DNA of 64,000 bases, taken from contig JAQQWL010000001.1 of NCBI GenBank assembly GCA_038363925.1, forward strand, positions 1,240,001-1,304,000, read 5' to 3'. Of the stretch, positions 47,435-60,516 are shown piece by piece; positions within the stretch are counted from its first letter, which is position 1; every line of letters starts with the position of its first letter. A program made the position numbers and the translations under genes. This stretch comes from Apiospora phragmitis (lineage: Eukaryota; Ascomycota; Sordariomycetes; Amphisphaeriales; Apiosporaceae). The notes below the pieces were generated by a model. The model was not told the origin of the DNA, ran no database searches, and saw nothing but the letters and a program-made list of their open reading frames with translations.

Positions 47435-49569
47435 TGTGATTGAGATCTGAGAGGGAACAAGTAAAGCATTCGCTTTCTCCAGCATACACACGTTTGACTA
47501 GTCCGAAGAGCGCCGTTGGGCCGGTTATAAAGTATTATGATTTCATCTTCTGGCAAGGATCGATCGGGAATACGTAAGAGGGAAGCGTACCGAGTGCATG
47601 TAAGTGCATGTATACCCACATGCTGCCCACGACTATGTATATAGGCCTTGGCAGTCATCGGCTGTGCCCCCATACCGCCATGCATTCCTCCTCGTTCAGT
47701 GCCTGCCCGAACGAACGAATAGACACTGCACAAATCAGGAGACTATTCATGGTGATGTAAGGTGATTTCCTGGCCGCGGGGGTCTGTGTTTCCAGCAGGA
47801 TCATAGGTGGGATGGATGGTGAGTGGCTGGCCATTGGCGACTAGCTTGCTTACTGCCATGCATTGCCTGCAGATCACGAATGGTACCCTGCCTTGTCAGG
47901 TTGTACATAACATGCAGACCGACTCGGAGGAATTCTAGTGTTTTCCTCTTCTGTGCAAACAATCCACCTACAACCTACAGAGCCCCCCTCCCGTCCGACT
48001 GTGGGAGCGGTAGGGCTGGCGATCCGGGATGAAACCTTTCGATGGGTCACCCCCAAAAGCTTGGCGGGCTTACTTAGCGAAATCCGATGCTGGTCAGTCG
48101 CCATGCATGGCTCATCGTGGCTCATAACGACTCATCTCTGCTTCTTTTGCCTGTACAACGAGATCTGTCGATCATGTCTTGGGATTGTCTGGTCGATCGC
48201 GGACCGACCGACATTTCCCATCCGTACGTCATGTCATCCGCGGTCAGCTCTTAGATGAAGCTTCATGTCATGTATGTTGACAGCATTGTCAGGCGTTTCG
48301 ACGGGGGTGAAATGGGAAGTATGCCCAAAAGGTCCCATGGTGCATGGCTTTGCATGGCTCTGCATGGCCAGGGTTGGGTAACACGAAGGAGGGAAGGCGC
48401 ATGCAGATCGAGTCGAAGGGTATAGCTGGCCGGATTAGGCAAGATTACCGGATGCAGCTCAAGTGCTTACCCCTCGGCTGGGGTGCGAGTGAAACGAAAA
48501 CGCGTCGGTGGATCTAGGTCTATAGGACTGGTGTGTGGATTGATTGATTGCTGGAATCGGAAAAGGCGGAGGACTGCCATGCTGCCTGCCTGGCCAAGAT
48601 CAAGGCAATGCATTGTATTTGCGGTAGGTAACCTAGGAGAGTTGATGATTGTCCTCGGGAATGACCCGTATATCTGCAGCTAGAAGCATGCAGTGTCCTT
48701 CCCTACCTAGCCTGGAGCCTGTCAGTGGTGGCAGGGACAGGGCAGTCAGTATTCCATCCATATCGAAGAAAAAGGAAACAATGTAACATGCCATTCCGTG
48801 ACCAAGAGGCTCCTCCTAGCCTTGACCTTATACTAACCCCAAGACTCATGGTCCAATAATAGCTGCCGCTTGAGTTGTCGTCCCCCTTCGACGGATACCC
48901 CCGTGTTGAGAAGGGTACCTCTGATTTCCTCATTCGGACAAGACACAACGGCCGACCTGCCTCGGTCTACTTGCGTAAGTAAGACCACGAGTATCCACTT
49001 AGCTGCGCGAAGGCCTACAGTTGCACTTACTATATTTTATTAGCTACCGGAGCTGAACTGCACTGCCAGTCTCCATCCCGGTTTCGCTTTCGGTAGCAAA
49101 CTAACAGTTGATAAGGCACATCTCACCAATGATGCCATATCGACTGTAAATCCGCATCCGATACCAGATGTTTGGCAGCGCCTCACGCCATCAATAGGTC
49201 CACCTGAAATCGCCTCAAATGCCTCGATGCTCGCATCTATTAAGACGAGCAAGTAGTAAGCTTAAAGGGATCTGGGCTTAGCTAAGAGGGAAGCGACGCA
49301 TCTGCTCAACCCTACTCGACGCCTTTGTACTTTGTATATATTTATATATAGATAGGTTATGCATCACCAAGATTCTTGACTGCCGAATGACGGCCATTCG
49401 ACTGGTCTAACCAACTCATCAAGAAATTAGAGCATCCTGGCATGGCTCGCTTCGCCTAGATAGATCAGCTCTACATATGCGTAATGTAGACCGAGAAAAG
49501 TGTAATTAATGTCTTGTCATATCTTGGAGGAATCAACTATCCTTTTGCACAGGCAAGGGAAGTTCTTCA
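47435..49569. other. Intergenic region of 2.1 kb, nothing recognised
   Basis: Lies upstream of the Zn2Cys6 gene and downstream of SLH1. Contains short CATGGCT/TGCATGGC repeats around 48340-48370. No supportable frame. Confidence 0.5.
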
Positions 49570-52500
49570 TCATGACTTGCTGGCGCCCCCTGCAGCCACA
49601 TCGCCCCCTTTTTTCAACTTGTCCACATCATCGTCCACAACCGGCAGAGCCGGGATATCCACGCCCATCACCCGATACTCAAGGCCGATATACGCATCGC
49701 TGAGCACCAGGACATCGACTTTTCGACCCTTGCCATCCCGCTCAGGCTCAGGCAACTTGAGAGACACTTTGGCAGAGGGCTTGGTACCTGTACCTACTGA
49801 CTTCCCGGGGCCTTGGCTCCAGCCAGCACGCTTCACAGCAATGATCTCGTCACTCGCTGCGTTGCAAATGATAACGAACCATCCCTCGGTTTGTGGCTTG
49901 GGGTACCTGGGGGCATAAACGCGACCTTCCCGTTCCACAATGGGGTTAGTCCGCTTTAGCGACACCGTTAAAGAATGCGCTGTGACGTTCTCTGGCTTAA
50001 CAGTGATGTTGGGCAATATGGATGCAGCTCGCATGAACCGTCCTAGCTGCGAGCCGGGCACATGTAGTTTCTTTGCCAGCTCCTCGGTTTGTGGTCGCGT
50101 GAAAGCACCTAGCTTCTTAAGCGAGGTTGTGTCCTTGAGTTCATTGACGTTGAGACCAGGGAGGATGGCCAGGGGTAAGTCTTGTGGCCAGCGGGCTGAT
50201 TTGATGCACTGTAACACCTTGATCATCTCGAGGCAGCTCGAAAGATAACCCAGTTCCGTGAGGACATCAATCGATGCCTGGATGATACGAATGGACTGGT
50301 CCAGCACACTTGTCTGGTCACCAACATAATCCGTAATAGGGAGGTCGATCCGCGCCATATGTGCTTGGAGCAGAAGGAAGGCCTTGACGTGAGGATCCCA
50401 CAGGGGCAATCCGAAGTCGTTGGCAGAGAATGGTAGGTTGCGCGATAATTCAGCGTTAATCAAGTCTTCGTTATGGCGTACTGGCAGCTCATCGTATTCG
50501 GTGGCGCTTGACATCCATTGTAACGCCTGTGCGAAGGTGGCTTTGGGCTTGGCATGCTTGACCAGATGGCGGATCGTCTTGTGAGAGAGATAATAATAAC
50601 TCATAATTTTCCCGAGAGGCGTAGGATCAACATCCCCATTGGGGAATACTTCAACGCACTTGGATTCTGCAAGCTGATCAAGCGAGTTGTTGACCATTTC
50701 GATCATGAAGTCGTTCGCCATTTGCTGGGCCGCAATGGTATTGTGTTCCTCCGCCGACACCTCCAAGCCGTAATAGGAGGGATTCTTGTGGAGGCGTCGG
50801 AAGAAGAAAGTCCAGGTCAGGTAATCAAGAGCATCTTGCTTTGTCACAATCGTCTCAGCTGACACTTCAGCACACAAATGATTGTCCAAAACGGTATGCA
50901 GGGACGATTCGACAGGAAAGCCAGTATGCAAGAAATGCTTGTAAAAGTCCTTCTTCGCATCCTTTGTGAAGATACGAGCCACGCCGGAATTATCAAATTG
51001 GGGCCGTCCAGCACGGCCCAACATTTGCAGGACGTCTGTGAGATCCATGTCCTTGTATCCCTCAATCTTCGCGTCGTAGAATTGCGTTCCTTTGACGACC
51101 ACTAGATGCGCAGGCAAGTTGACTCCCCACGCGAGGGTACTGGTTGCTACAAGAATCTGAATCTTGTTGTTGAGGAACAGTTCCTCGGAAAGCTGACGGT
51201 CGGTTTCGACAAGACCAGCGTGGTGTAGTCCGATGCCGAAGCTGATGGCTTCCTTCAGGGCCTCATCCTTGACTCTAGAAAGGTTGAGCTGAAGGTCTTC
51301 CTCATCCATGTGCAGGAAACGGCGCGGGTTGTCTTCCATGCCACAATAATTGATCAGATCTTTGGCTGTCAATCGGGTCTGTCGACGGGATGGTACGAAG
51401 ACAATCACGGGTTTGTCGGGGCTATGTGTCTTGACCGCAAGGAACGTTGGTCGGTTCATGGACTGCATAAGCGGGCAGAAGCCTCTGACTTCTGGGAAGC
51501 CGTCAATGTATAGCTCGAGTGGCACAGGCCGCACAGAGTGTCTAAAGTTGAAAAGACCTTCCTTGACGCCCAGCCAATTACCAAGGTCAGAGGCGTTGGC
51601 ACAGGCAGTCGACATGCCAAGCAAGCGGACAGAGTTCTTCGTAGACTCGGCAATGTAGTTCATTCGAGAGACAATAATTTCGAGAATCGGACCTCTGTCA
51701 CCAGCCAATAGGTGGATCTCATCAATGATGACCAAAGATACCTGGCGGACGTAGCCTCTTGTTTGCCAACTACGCGAAATGCCATCCCATTTTTCCGGTG
51801 TTGTGACGATAATATCGGCGTCCTTGATGGTCCTGGTATCCGGCGTATTGTCACCAGTCAGCTCAACCAGCTTCAAGCCCAGAGGTCGAGCGAGACGCTC
51901 GCCCCAATCCTTCACCCTCTCGCGTACAAGCGCCTTCATGGGTGCAATGTACACAACCTTAGACCCTGGCTTCTCGCGGAAGGCCCACCACATCGCCAAC
52001 TCAGCAGCCGTGGTCTTTCCACTTCCAGTCGGGGATCCAAGGAGCACATTGGCCGGGGTATGGTAGAGGGTATGGAAGATCTGAGTCTGCATAGGATTGA
52101 AGAATTGAAACCTCTTGGAGTAAAGCTCCTCAAGGCGCATGTCCTTGAGCGCGCTAACAGGCAGAGGCTGAAGGTTCAGCAAGTCGGTGTAGACACTCTC
52201 CGTGTCTGGGCGAATGAGGTGCTGGAAAGAGATTGGAGCGACAGTCTCGGGCCCAAGCCACTTGTCAGAAACAGCTTTGACATAAATCTGAGTGGGTAGA
52301 GGGTCCGAAAGCGGGATTGTAAAGTTTAGCTCGTGATCATCATACAGCTTCCGCCTGTTGAGGATAAAGAATTCATGATGATAGATCTCCGAAGTTTCGG
52401 AATTCTCTACCCGAATGTAGAAGGATTCAGAAGTCCCGTGGACACGATCGTTCCACCTGAAGTCTGGCGTGATGAACAGCTTTATCCGCAAGACATCTCT

Positions 52501-55500
52501 GTTCAGAGGAGCAATTTCTGCATCTACCGACACGGTTGGGAAGTTGTCGAGGATCCCGGCGATCTTCTTGCCTGCGCTGTGGTTATGGACCAGGCTACCA
52601 ATCTCGGCAGGCTCCATATCTCTCATGGCCTCAACAGTGAGCGACTCCTTGGCATCTAGTTGGCTCAAGACAGACTTTGGGAGATCAAATTGATGCAAAG
52701 GATGCTGGAAAGGCCAAATCCGTCTCTCGATGGATTTAGCCAATGTCAAAAGAACGAGACATTGATGGCCCCATCGCCTGTTCAGCGCCATCATGAACAG
52801 AGATCGACATATTCTTCCAGACTGTTGTGCCACGTAGTTCAAATCGTTCGACAGCGCAAAATCCTCGGGCTGTGCGCGGCAGATGTAGGCTTGTAAGAGA
52901 ATGTTGGTCTTCGCTTGAGGCGTATCAATACCGCCATCAACATCACAAGGAACAACCTCGCGTCTTAAGTGCGTAAGCTCCTTCTCCTCGCTATCTCTGG
53001 ATTGTATGTTATCAAACTCTCCACTCATGCTGATCATTTTCAAAATGTCTGCCTCTGTGGCGTGTGGCTTCATCATCATGTTGAACACCTCGACACTTGT
53101 TTGTTGAATGTAGAACTGACTAGCGATGCGGCCGATATCTTTGCTCCGAAGCTCTTCGGTGATTTCGTTGAAGATGACCATTTGGCTCTTCTGAAGAGTT
53201 CTTGCGGCTTGGATGGCAAGTTGTCGACGTCGCTGGACAAGAGTCGGGTCATCCCTGATTTCAGACCATTCGATGCCGTAAGTCATGGGGTTTCGCTGCA
53301 TGCGAACGAAAAGGTACGAGTAGCCGATCCATTGTACCGCCTCGGGGATTGATGTTACAGTCCCGAGGGCAATTTCTGCGTTGAGATTGTCGACTAGTTT
53401 CGAAGAGAACCTCGACTCGATTGGCTGTTGCTCCGTGACGGCGCTGAGGTAGTGAGGCAGTCTGTCTAGGGTCGTGCAAATCATACCGATACCCACATCT
53501 TCGAACTGCGGACGACCAGCACGACCAAAGATCTGCAAGACATCAAGGATACCCAGGTCGACGAACTTGCCGTCCTGAGCACTATAGACTTGGGTTCCCT
53601 TGATTACTACCGCAGCTGCGGGCAAGTTGACACCCCAGGCAAGTGTGGCCGTACAGCAGAGGACCTTGATAACACCCTCTCCAAATAATCTCTCCATCAA
53701 ATTCCTGTCAGACCGAGTCATACCAGCGTGGTGAATGCCGAGGCCTTTGGGCAGAAGTTCTCTAAGCTCCCGAGCCCGTGAGGATTTCATGTCTCTGACA
53801 GCTTGATCATATTTCGGGTGGAATTGAGGATCGAACAGATCCACGCACATATCGTCTATAGCCTTCTCGTGGAGCATTTTCGCGGTTTGCATGGTATCGC
53901 GTCGGGAATGAACAAACACCATGACCTGATGATCCTGCTGCAGCATCTCCCTGACCTTCTCAAAAGCAATATTGTCCAGATTCTCCTTGGACTGTTTTGA
54001 GCCAGCCTTGCCCTTGACGCCAATGAAATGTTGCTCTAGCGGCACAGGTCGGAATGAGGCATCGAAGTAGAAGAGGCCTGCATGGCGATTGACTTTGAGG
54101 AAGTCGGCGACATCGATAAAATTGGGAAGAGTAGCACTGAGGCCCACAATGCGAATAAGGGACTGGGTGCTCTCGACTTGTCTCTCAGTTCTGGCGACCA
54201 GCGACTCAATGACAGCGCCACGTTCGTCATGAAGCATGTGAACCTCATCAATGATGAGCAAACGCACTTTCTGGACCAACTCCGTATCGCCAGTGCCCTT
54301 TCTGGTGATGACGTCCCATTTCTCAGGGGTTGTCACGATAATCTGCGTTTGAACAATCTCGGACTTGGTCAGATGCATGTCTCCAGTGTACTCACGAGCA
54401 CGGATTCCAAGCCAAGCCAGTCGTTTCCCTAGTTTGTCGGTAATTTCAGCGGCAAGGGCCTTCATTGGAGCCACATAAACGATCTTGAACTCGTCTGCAT
54501 CCACGGCAAAGTCGGTGGCCTCGTTGTTCTCGATGGGATTAGGGGTAACATATTGACTGATGGTTTGCAAGATAGTCAACATAGCTGCATCCGTTTTGCC
54601 TGCACCAGTTGGCGCACAGATAAGCATGTTCTCGCTGGTCTTGTACGCGACAGGGTATACCAAACTCTGCATACGGTTCAGTGCCTTGTAGCCCTTGAAA
54701 GTACGGCGGCATAGACCATCCATCTCGGCGACGGGGAGGAGCCTTCGGCCTGGAGCAAGTGTACCAGTTCTACCGGCAGGAATCATGTATTCTTCATACT
54801 TCTCGAACAACTTTCTCTCGCTGCCGGCCGGAAGTGCGTATTTATTGCCAGAATGACTGAGAGTGTTGCCGGCAGTATGGGAACGATACACATGCGGGTA
54901 CTGGACCTCTTTGTGCATAGTCGGGGCTAGTGTTGCATTCTTGTGCTCGAAATCCTTGCGCCGTAGAGACATCCTCTCTCTCAGCCTTGGTCAGCAAACG
55001 GTTGCCTGACGGCTGTGCCATCTCCCGAGGGACATAGCTGGATACGATGTCGTCCTTTTTGGAGAGAACCTCGATGACAAAATCGAGGTCATCGAAACCA
55101 ACGAGATCGGTGAGGTGAGACTGCACCTCGTCCGCTGATTGACCCGAGCTCAACACTGCGAGGATCTGGGCCTCAAACGCATCGGCGGAAAGGCCATCTT
55201 TCCTAGCAGCAACGGCAGCGCATTGCTTCGTGAACCATGATGGACCTTGGCTGCTTGCACGGTCTTGATCAACAGCATCCTCGAAGAAGTCGCTGCTGTA
55301 GAGGTCTTCCTCACTATCGGAGATGAAATCCCAGACGTCATCTCCACTATTGCCCGAAGTGAAGTCCTCGTCGTCCAGGTCAAAATCGTCGACTGATCCC
55401 TTGTGGCTGTTTGAACTCGTATTCGGCAATTTGAGCTCAGCCAAAGCCAGCTTCATAGCCTCAAACTGTGCCCGCCATTGCGCTTCTGCCTCGCTCGTTG

Positions 55501-55513
55501 ATTCGTGAGCCAT
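49570..55513 (-). CDS. SLH1: Slh1/ASCC3-type Ski2-like RNA helicase
   Basis: Two-cassette helicase of the RQT complex that splits stalled, collided ribosomes; cytosolic. A large intronless frame starting at MAHESTSEAEAQW. About 190 N-terminal residues (acidic, DDFDLDDEDF) lead to QPSGNRLLTKAERE. First cassette: APTGAGKT, IIDEVH, LSATLPN; first Sec63 unit; second cassette: GSPTGSGKT, IIDEIH; second Sec63 unit, ending in a short Lys/Ala tail. The N-terminal part and the 1,800-residue main part are in different frames: one surplus base lies at 54973-54980 within a GAGAGAGAGG stretch (coding strand). Removing it gives AEREMSLRRKDFEHKN, a typical Slh1 joint, and 1,980 residues, normal length. As given, translation could restart at the ATG at 54972 and make the helicase core. 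Confidence 0.95.
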
Positions 55514-56440
55514 GATTTCCTGGGTGATGCCAAGTGAGGGGTGAAACGTCTATTCTCACGCCTGACGAAACGCTGAATCTCGAACAGAACCAGATGAAAG
55601 TCGGTTCTCAAGATTTAAAGATTGTGCGTGACGAAGCGAGGAGGTATTGAAACCAGCAAAAACGTGAACACACCCTACGTGCCTCAGCGGAGATATACAG
55701 TCGTTCAGTGGCCGATGTGAGTCAAACGCCGAGAGACTGCTTAGCTGTCGATTGGCATGACACGCTCAAGTGCCTTAGTGGGGGTCCAGCAGAGGGCCAG
55801 CCAAAAGTGCATTTGACAAGATTCCGGACTAACCAGATCTAATCACCAATAGCCAGAGATTTCAACAAGTATGCTACTTCTGCTGCAGTGCTCATACCGC
55901 TCGAATGGCTTACCAAATCATCTGCATAAACACTCTAATAAATGCTACAGGCGTAATCCCTCGACTTTGTGGCTGTTGCTACATCCCGTTTGTTGGCGAC
56001 TGGCTTAAGGCTGGCGGGGGCTGGCTGTCTTGGTGGTGCAATTACAATTCCATGCTACTTAGTCTGGGTCTGGAGTCACGTCAAAGACCCTACTGGGGTC
56101 ACCGCCAATCATTAGTGGCTACCCCCCTAAAGATTGGGTGCTTGAGGTACCTAACTTCTCCATCAGGTACTCCCTATCTCCTTTAGGCTCCATCATTGGG
56201 GGGTACATGTGATAAAGCGGGCGAGACTCGTGCCAAGTTTCAATGTTACCAGTGACTTCACACCCAAGACCACTCAGTTCTATACCATCCATTGATTCAA
56301 CTTCATTGTCTCACGATTCAACGAATTTCTTTGATAATCCGACTATTCCTCCTCCCGAGTAACGCGAAGACGGAGAGATTCCTACCAACCGCTCAAAACA
56401 TCACCCGTCGCAAGGACTGCAGCTTTCCAACACCATCACA
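55514..56440. other. Divergent promoter region SLH1 / YKT6
   Basis: 927 bp between divergent starts. No gene recognised; a 93-codon frame at 55905 has no homology that I can see. Confidence 0.55.
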
Positions 56441-57334
56441 ATGAAGTTGCACTACATCGGAGTACGCACCGCTACTTTATCGTATCCGGGTGGGCGGAGG
56501 TAACCATAAACTGACCATTTTTGTTTGAACACAGATCATTGCAAACGAGGAAAAGCCTGGTCGCGAGATCTGTGCTGAAAAGGAGCTGAGCGCCTACTCG
56601 CGCTTCACCCGTAACAAGTACGAAACGCAATGCCCTCTACACCTCTCGCCCCGACAGAACCTCCCCATATGCCGTCCGTCCTTCGGCGGAACACAGGTCC
56701 GATGTGACGAACGGCACGATGGGCGGCGACTTGAAGGAAAGAGAACCCGAGGAAAATGAAACGAGAAACTAACACATCTGCTACAGCTATGGCGAGTTCA
56801 TGACCATGTTCTCGAAGACGGTGGCGGAGCGCACACGACCGGGACAGCGACAGGACGTCGAGGAGCAGGACTACACATTCCACGCCTACGCGCGCAGCGA
56901 GGGCGTCTGCGGCATAATAATCTCGGACCACCAGTACCCGGCCCTGGTGGCGCACCAGCTGCTGTCCAAGGTCATGGACGAGTTCCTGTCGGCGCACCCG
57001 CGCACCTCGTGGAGCAACGGCCAGACCATCACCATGCCCGAGCTGCAGGACTACCTGCAGAAATACCAGGACCCCCACCAGGCCGACAGCATCATGAAGA
57101 TCCAGAAGGAGCTGGACGAGACCAAGATCGTCCTGCACAAGACCATCGAGAGCGTGCTGCAGCGCGGCGAGAAGATCGACGATTTGGTGGCCAAGAGTGA
57201 CGGACTCAGCTCCCAGAGCAAGATGTTCTACCGTAAGTCGCGTTGCTAGTTCTGGTGCATGTGGAGTAGATATGTTGCTGACTCCCTCTATAGAACAAGC
57301 AAAGAAGCAAAACTCCTGCTGTTTGATCATGTAA
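56441..57334 (+). CDS. YKT6: SNARE protein Ykt6
   Basis: R-SNARE (longin type) acting in ER-Golgi, endosomal and vacuolar/autophagosome fusion. Exons 56441-56461, 56535-56617, 56787-57232 and 57294-57334, with introns of 73, 169 and 61 bp; phases agree and the product is 196 residues. The longin domain runs over residues 1-130 (MKLHYIG, YGEFMTMFSKTVAERTRPGQR, DYTFHAYARSEGVCG). The SNARE helix follows (IMKIQKELDETKIVLHKTIES), with Arg at the zero layer (VLQRGEKI). The C-terminus NSCCLIM carries the palmitoylated/prenylated Cys pair, CLIM being a CAAX box. Intact, no oddities apart from a 21-nt first coding exon. Confidence 0.97.
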
Positions 57335-58491
57335 ATGCTCAACGCTGGCTACGAATGGGATGATCAGGGGCAAGCAGTATATTGGTTTCTAGCATAGCGG
57401 GCGAGAATATGTGGGATTGGTTATATCTCAACAAGTAGCCCCATTTTTGGAATTTGGACGTATAATGAATAGCCTTTGCACGATCTCGGGAAAGGGTAGA
57501 CCTATTCATTCGCTGGCGGCTCATGGATTTGCGTTTACAGAAGGCAGTTCGATCAACTTTTATTATTCATGGCACTATACTAAGCTACAGGAATGCGATC
57601 TGTTCAAAATGGGCGTTCTTCTAGCCGTTGCGTAGAGGAAAGAAGGGGAAAGGAAACTCTTCCCTCTATATTTCAATGCTGTACGTAATGATAAACCACT
57701 ATAAGACACCTCATAAGTGACTATATCTCCCGGATATCACGCCACTGGGTTCAGATGTTGCATTCAGGGGAGGACAGTTTGTCGTAAGAGTGAACAGTCT
57801 CTTCTCTTTCAATTTCTTCCTACTTTGCTTCCAAAAAGGGTATCGAACTATCCAAAACGAAGACCATCAAGGCGAATCGTGTATCTCCCCTCCCCTTATC
57901 GCCATTTGAGAACAAATCAACACATTGCCAACAAAAGAGACGCTAAACATATGCTACGAGTCGCAGACTCTAGTGAAATGTAAAAATCATGCAACGCCGC
58001 CCATGGTATATCCGCCGCTTAGATTCAAGACGCAAAACAAAGCAAAAACCAAAATCACTTTTCCGGATATACAAGGTCCCACCAGTCTATATGTAAATGT
58101 ACCCGAATAAAACGAACAGGAGAGCTTCGTTCGTACTATCAAACGCCATGCTCGTTCAAAGTAGATAGAAGAGTTGTTATAGTGTCGTCAAGGTCGAAAA
58201 TATTTTGTGCTTGTGAAGAAGTAGGAGATGAGAATGGTCTCTCAGACCGGCCAATGTCGTACGGAATCTATAGCGATTCCAAACAGGAGGGCGGGTGAAT
58301 CGGTGTCGTCGTGCAGAAGTAGTAGAAGGTTGAAGGAAAACTCAGTAATAGAGAATAGGGTTTATAGAATAATGATTACCAGGGAGGAGTGCGCAGCTTC
58401 GAGCTGGCTTTCTCTCTTCTCGCTTTCGTATCGCGGAACTCCTGCGGGAGGTAAAATCTCCGAGTAAAGGGAGGAATGGACGGAAGACGTC
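57335..58491. other. Intergenic region between convergent genes
   Basis: 1.16 kb with the 3' ends of YKT6 and the next gene. Nothing else recognised. Confidence 0.55.
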
Positions 58492-60475
58492 TCAGCCCTC
58501 GAGGACGATGCGTTCGCTCTTGCGGTGCTCCAGCAGCTTCGTCTCCTCGGTCTCCCGGGGCGTCACCAGCGTCGGCGTCAGGAGCTTCGTCTCGGCCAGC
58601 CGCTCGTTCTGGCCCATGGCAATCTTGGGCGTGGGCAGGGGACTGATGTGGAGCGGAACCTTGCCGCTGCCGCTGCCACTGCTACCTGGGCCGCTGCCGC
58701 GCCTGTACTGCGGGCGCGGTCCGCTGCCGAATGTCGTCTGCAGCGGCTTCAGCATGCGTCGCTGCTCCCGCGACACCGAGATCTGCCGCGCGATGGACTG
58801 CTCGACCGCGCTCATGCCTGCGGAGCCTGCCGGCGAAATCTGCTGTTGCTGCCTCTCTTCCGAACTCTGGATGGTAGGAGTGGTATTGCTAATAGTGGGG
58901 GTTAAGTCCTTGAGTATTTCCGAGTCTACGGATGGCTTGGTGATGTGTGTCTGCGCCGAGGATATGGAGGATGGCGAGCGCTTGCGCGAGCTCGTTATGG
59001 ACGAGGCCCCAGACATGGGCGGTTGTTGCGATGAGGCGTTCATCATCTGCCACTTTGGCTCGTGAATCTGGGGTTTCGCAGATGTGGATCGGATGACTGG
59101 AGGCGGCGATGACGACTCTGCTTCTTTAGGCGAATACCCTTCCTCATCCATCTCCGTGGGTGACTCCAGAATAAGGCTGGATTCGTCGGCGTTGAATCTG
59201 GGGACGGACTGGTTTCGGGACCGGGCCAGGGTTGCAATGGTCATCTTGCCCCTGTTCATCTGGTTTTTCGGGGGGTCTTTGAGATGGTTGTATGGGCGCG
59301 CGTCGTCAAACGTTGCTTTCATTGGTGAGTGCAGCATGGCTGGCGAAGTATTGGATCTCGCCAGCGATCGGCCTTTCGGTGGCGGCCGATGCAGTTGCTG
59401 ATGATGCGCTTGCTGCCGGGCCACCGTCTCGGCACTAGGGGGTTGTGGGAACAGATTGAAGGATGGCGATGCCATCGATTGGGGCGATGTCGCTCTGCGA
59501 TTCACTCCATGAGGCTTTCCAAACTCCTGACGTGGTATGTTAGCAAATAAACCCGTCAATGTTCAAATAAGTCGGACGGACCTCTGGGTGCTCTATCTCG
59601 TCACCAATCGTCTTCAACTTGTTCAAAGTGCCCTGACGCCTTGCAAGGAGCGAAGAGGCAGAGTGATTGTTCTTGAGAACATCTCCAAACATGATACTAT
59701 ACCTCTCCATGTTGCTGTCTGGAATCTCCACGTCCAGAAACCCGTTGGTGGAGGATGTCCCATTGTCCGCGCTCCTGAAGGTGTTGGTGCTTGCGTTGTT
59801 GGGCCTCGGCGGCTGTGGTTTGTCCATGTTGTAAGGCATCGTAGCAGAACGGACGGCAATGGGCTTGTGTATACCTGGCGTCTTCGGGCCCGCAACCGTA
59901 TTGTTTCTGGCGACGTTCCTCCCCCCTTCCATGCGAGGGGCTTCCATGCGAGGGGCCGCAAATGCTTGCCCGGGGCGGCTTGCGCCTTTCATCTCGTTTG
60001 AAGACGCGGATGTGATAGGAGAAGACTGAGCGCCCTCCGCATGCTTCTTCCCAAACCGGCCAAAGAGCTTCCACTTCCCGGCCTGCTTCTTGGACCCAGA
60101 GGATTCCGTCGAGCCTACACTCTCGACTGCGGATAAGGGCGAAGTGGGGTTTCGGTTGAAGGTTGGCCTTAATGTTTGCTGCGAACTCGATGCCGTTTGC
60201 TGGCGTACTGGGCTTCCTCCGATGGCCATCCCGATAGACGACGAGTCGCTCCCAGACTCGGGCGTGGGCAACCTTATGACGGGTACTTGGGCTCGCGAAG
60301 CGGCTGTGCTGTTAGGGCTGGGCTCAGGTGTCGGCAAGCGTGTCGTTGCCGTGCCGGGTGCTGGGAATATCTGCCGTGGCCGTAGACCTCCCTCTGGTTT
60401 CAAGCTGACGTAGAAATCATCTCTCGACACTCTCTTGTCGTATTTGTCAAAGTTGAAAGAGTCGGCTGGAGAGAC
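58492..60475 (-). CDS. Large disordered conserved protein, 5' end uncertain
   Basis: Two clear exons: one ending at 59582 and 59526-58492, joined by a 55-bp intron with a weak GTCCGT donor and a TGCTAAC branch site. The coding frame is open from about 60475 (VSPADSFNFDKYDKR, RDDFYVSLKP) to the first splice. The rest is Ser/Pro/Thr-rich and disordered, with short conserved-looking blocks: GKWKLFGRFGKK, MERYSIMFGDVL, SSLLARRQGTLNKLKTI and RRATSPQSM. The end is KSERIVLEG. No recognised domain. The first exon is unresolved: a possible ATG around 60512-60516 reaches this frame only if the C-run at 60487-60492 lacks a base, or an unseen upstream exon splices in at CCAG before 60475. About 660 residues are supported. 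Confidence 0.75.
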
Positions 60476-60516
60476 CTGGAGCTTGGCCCCCCGGAAGTAT
60501 TTGGTCGTTCATGCAT

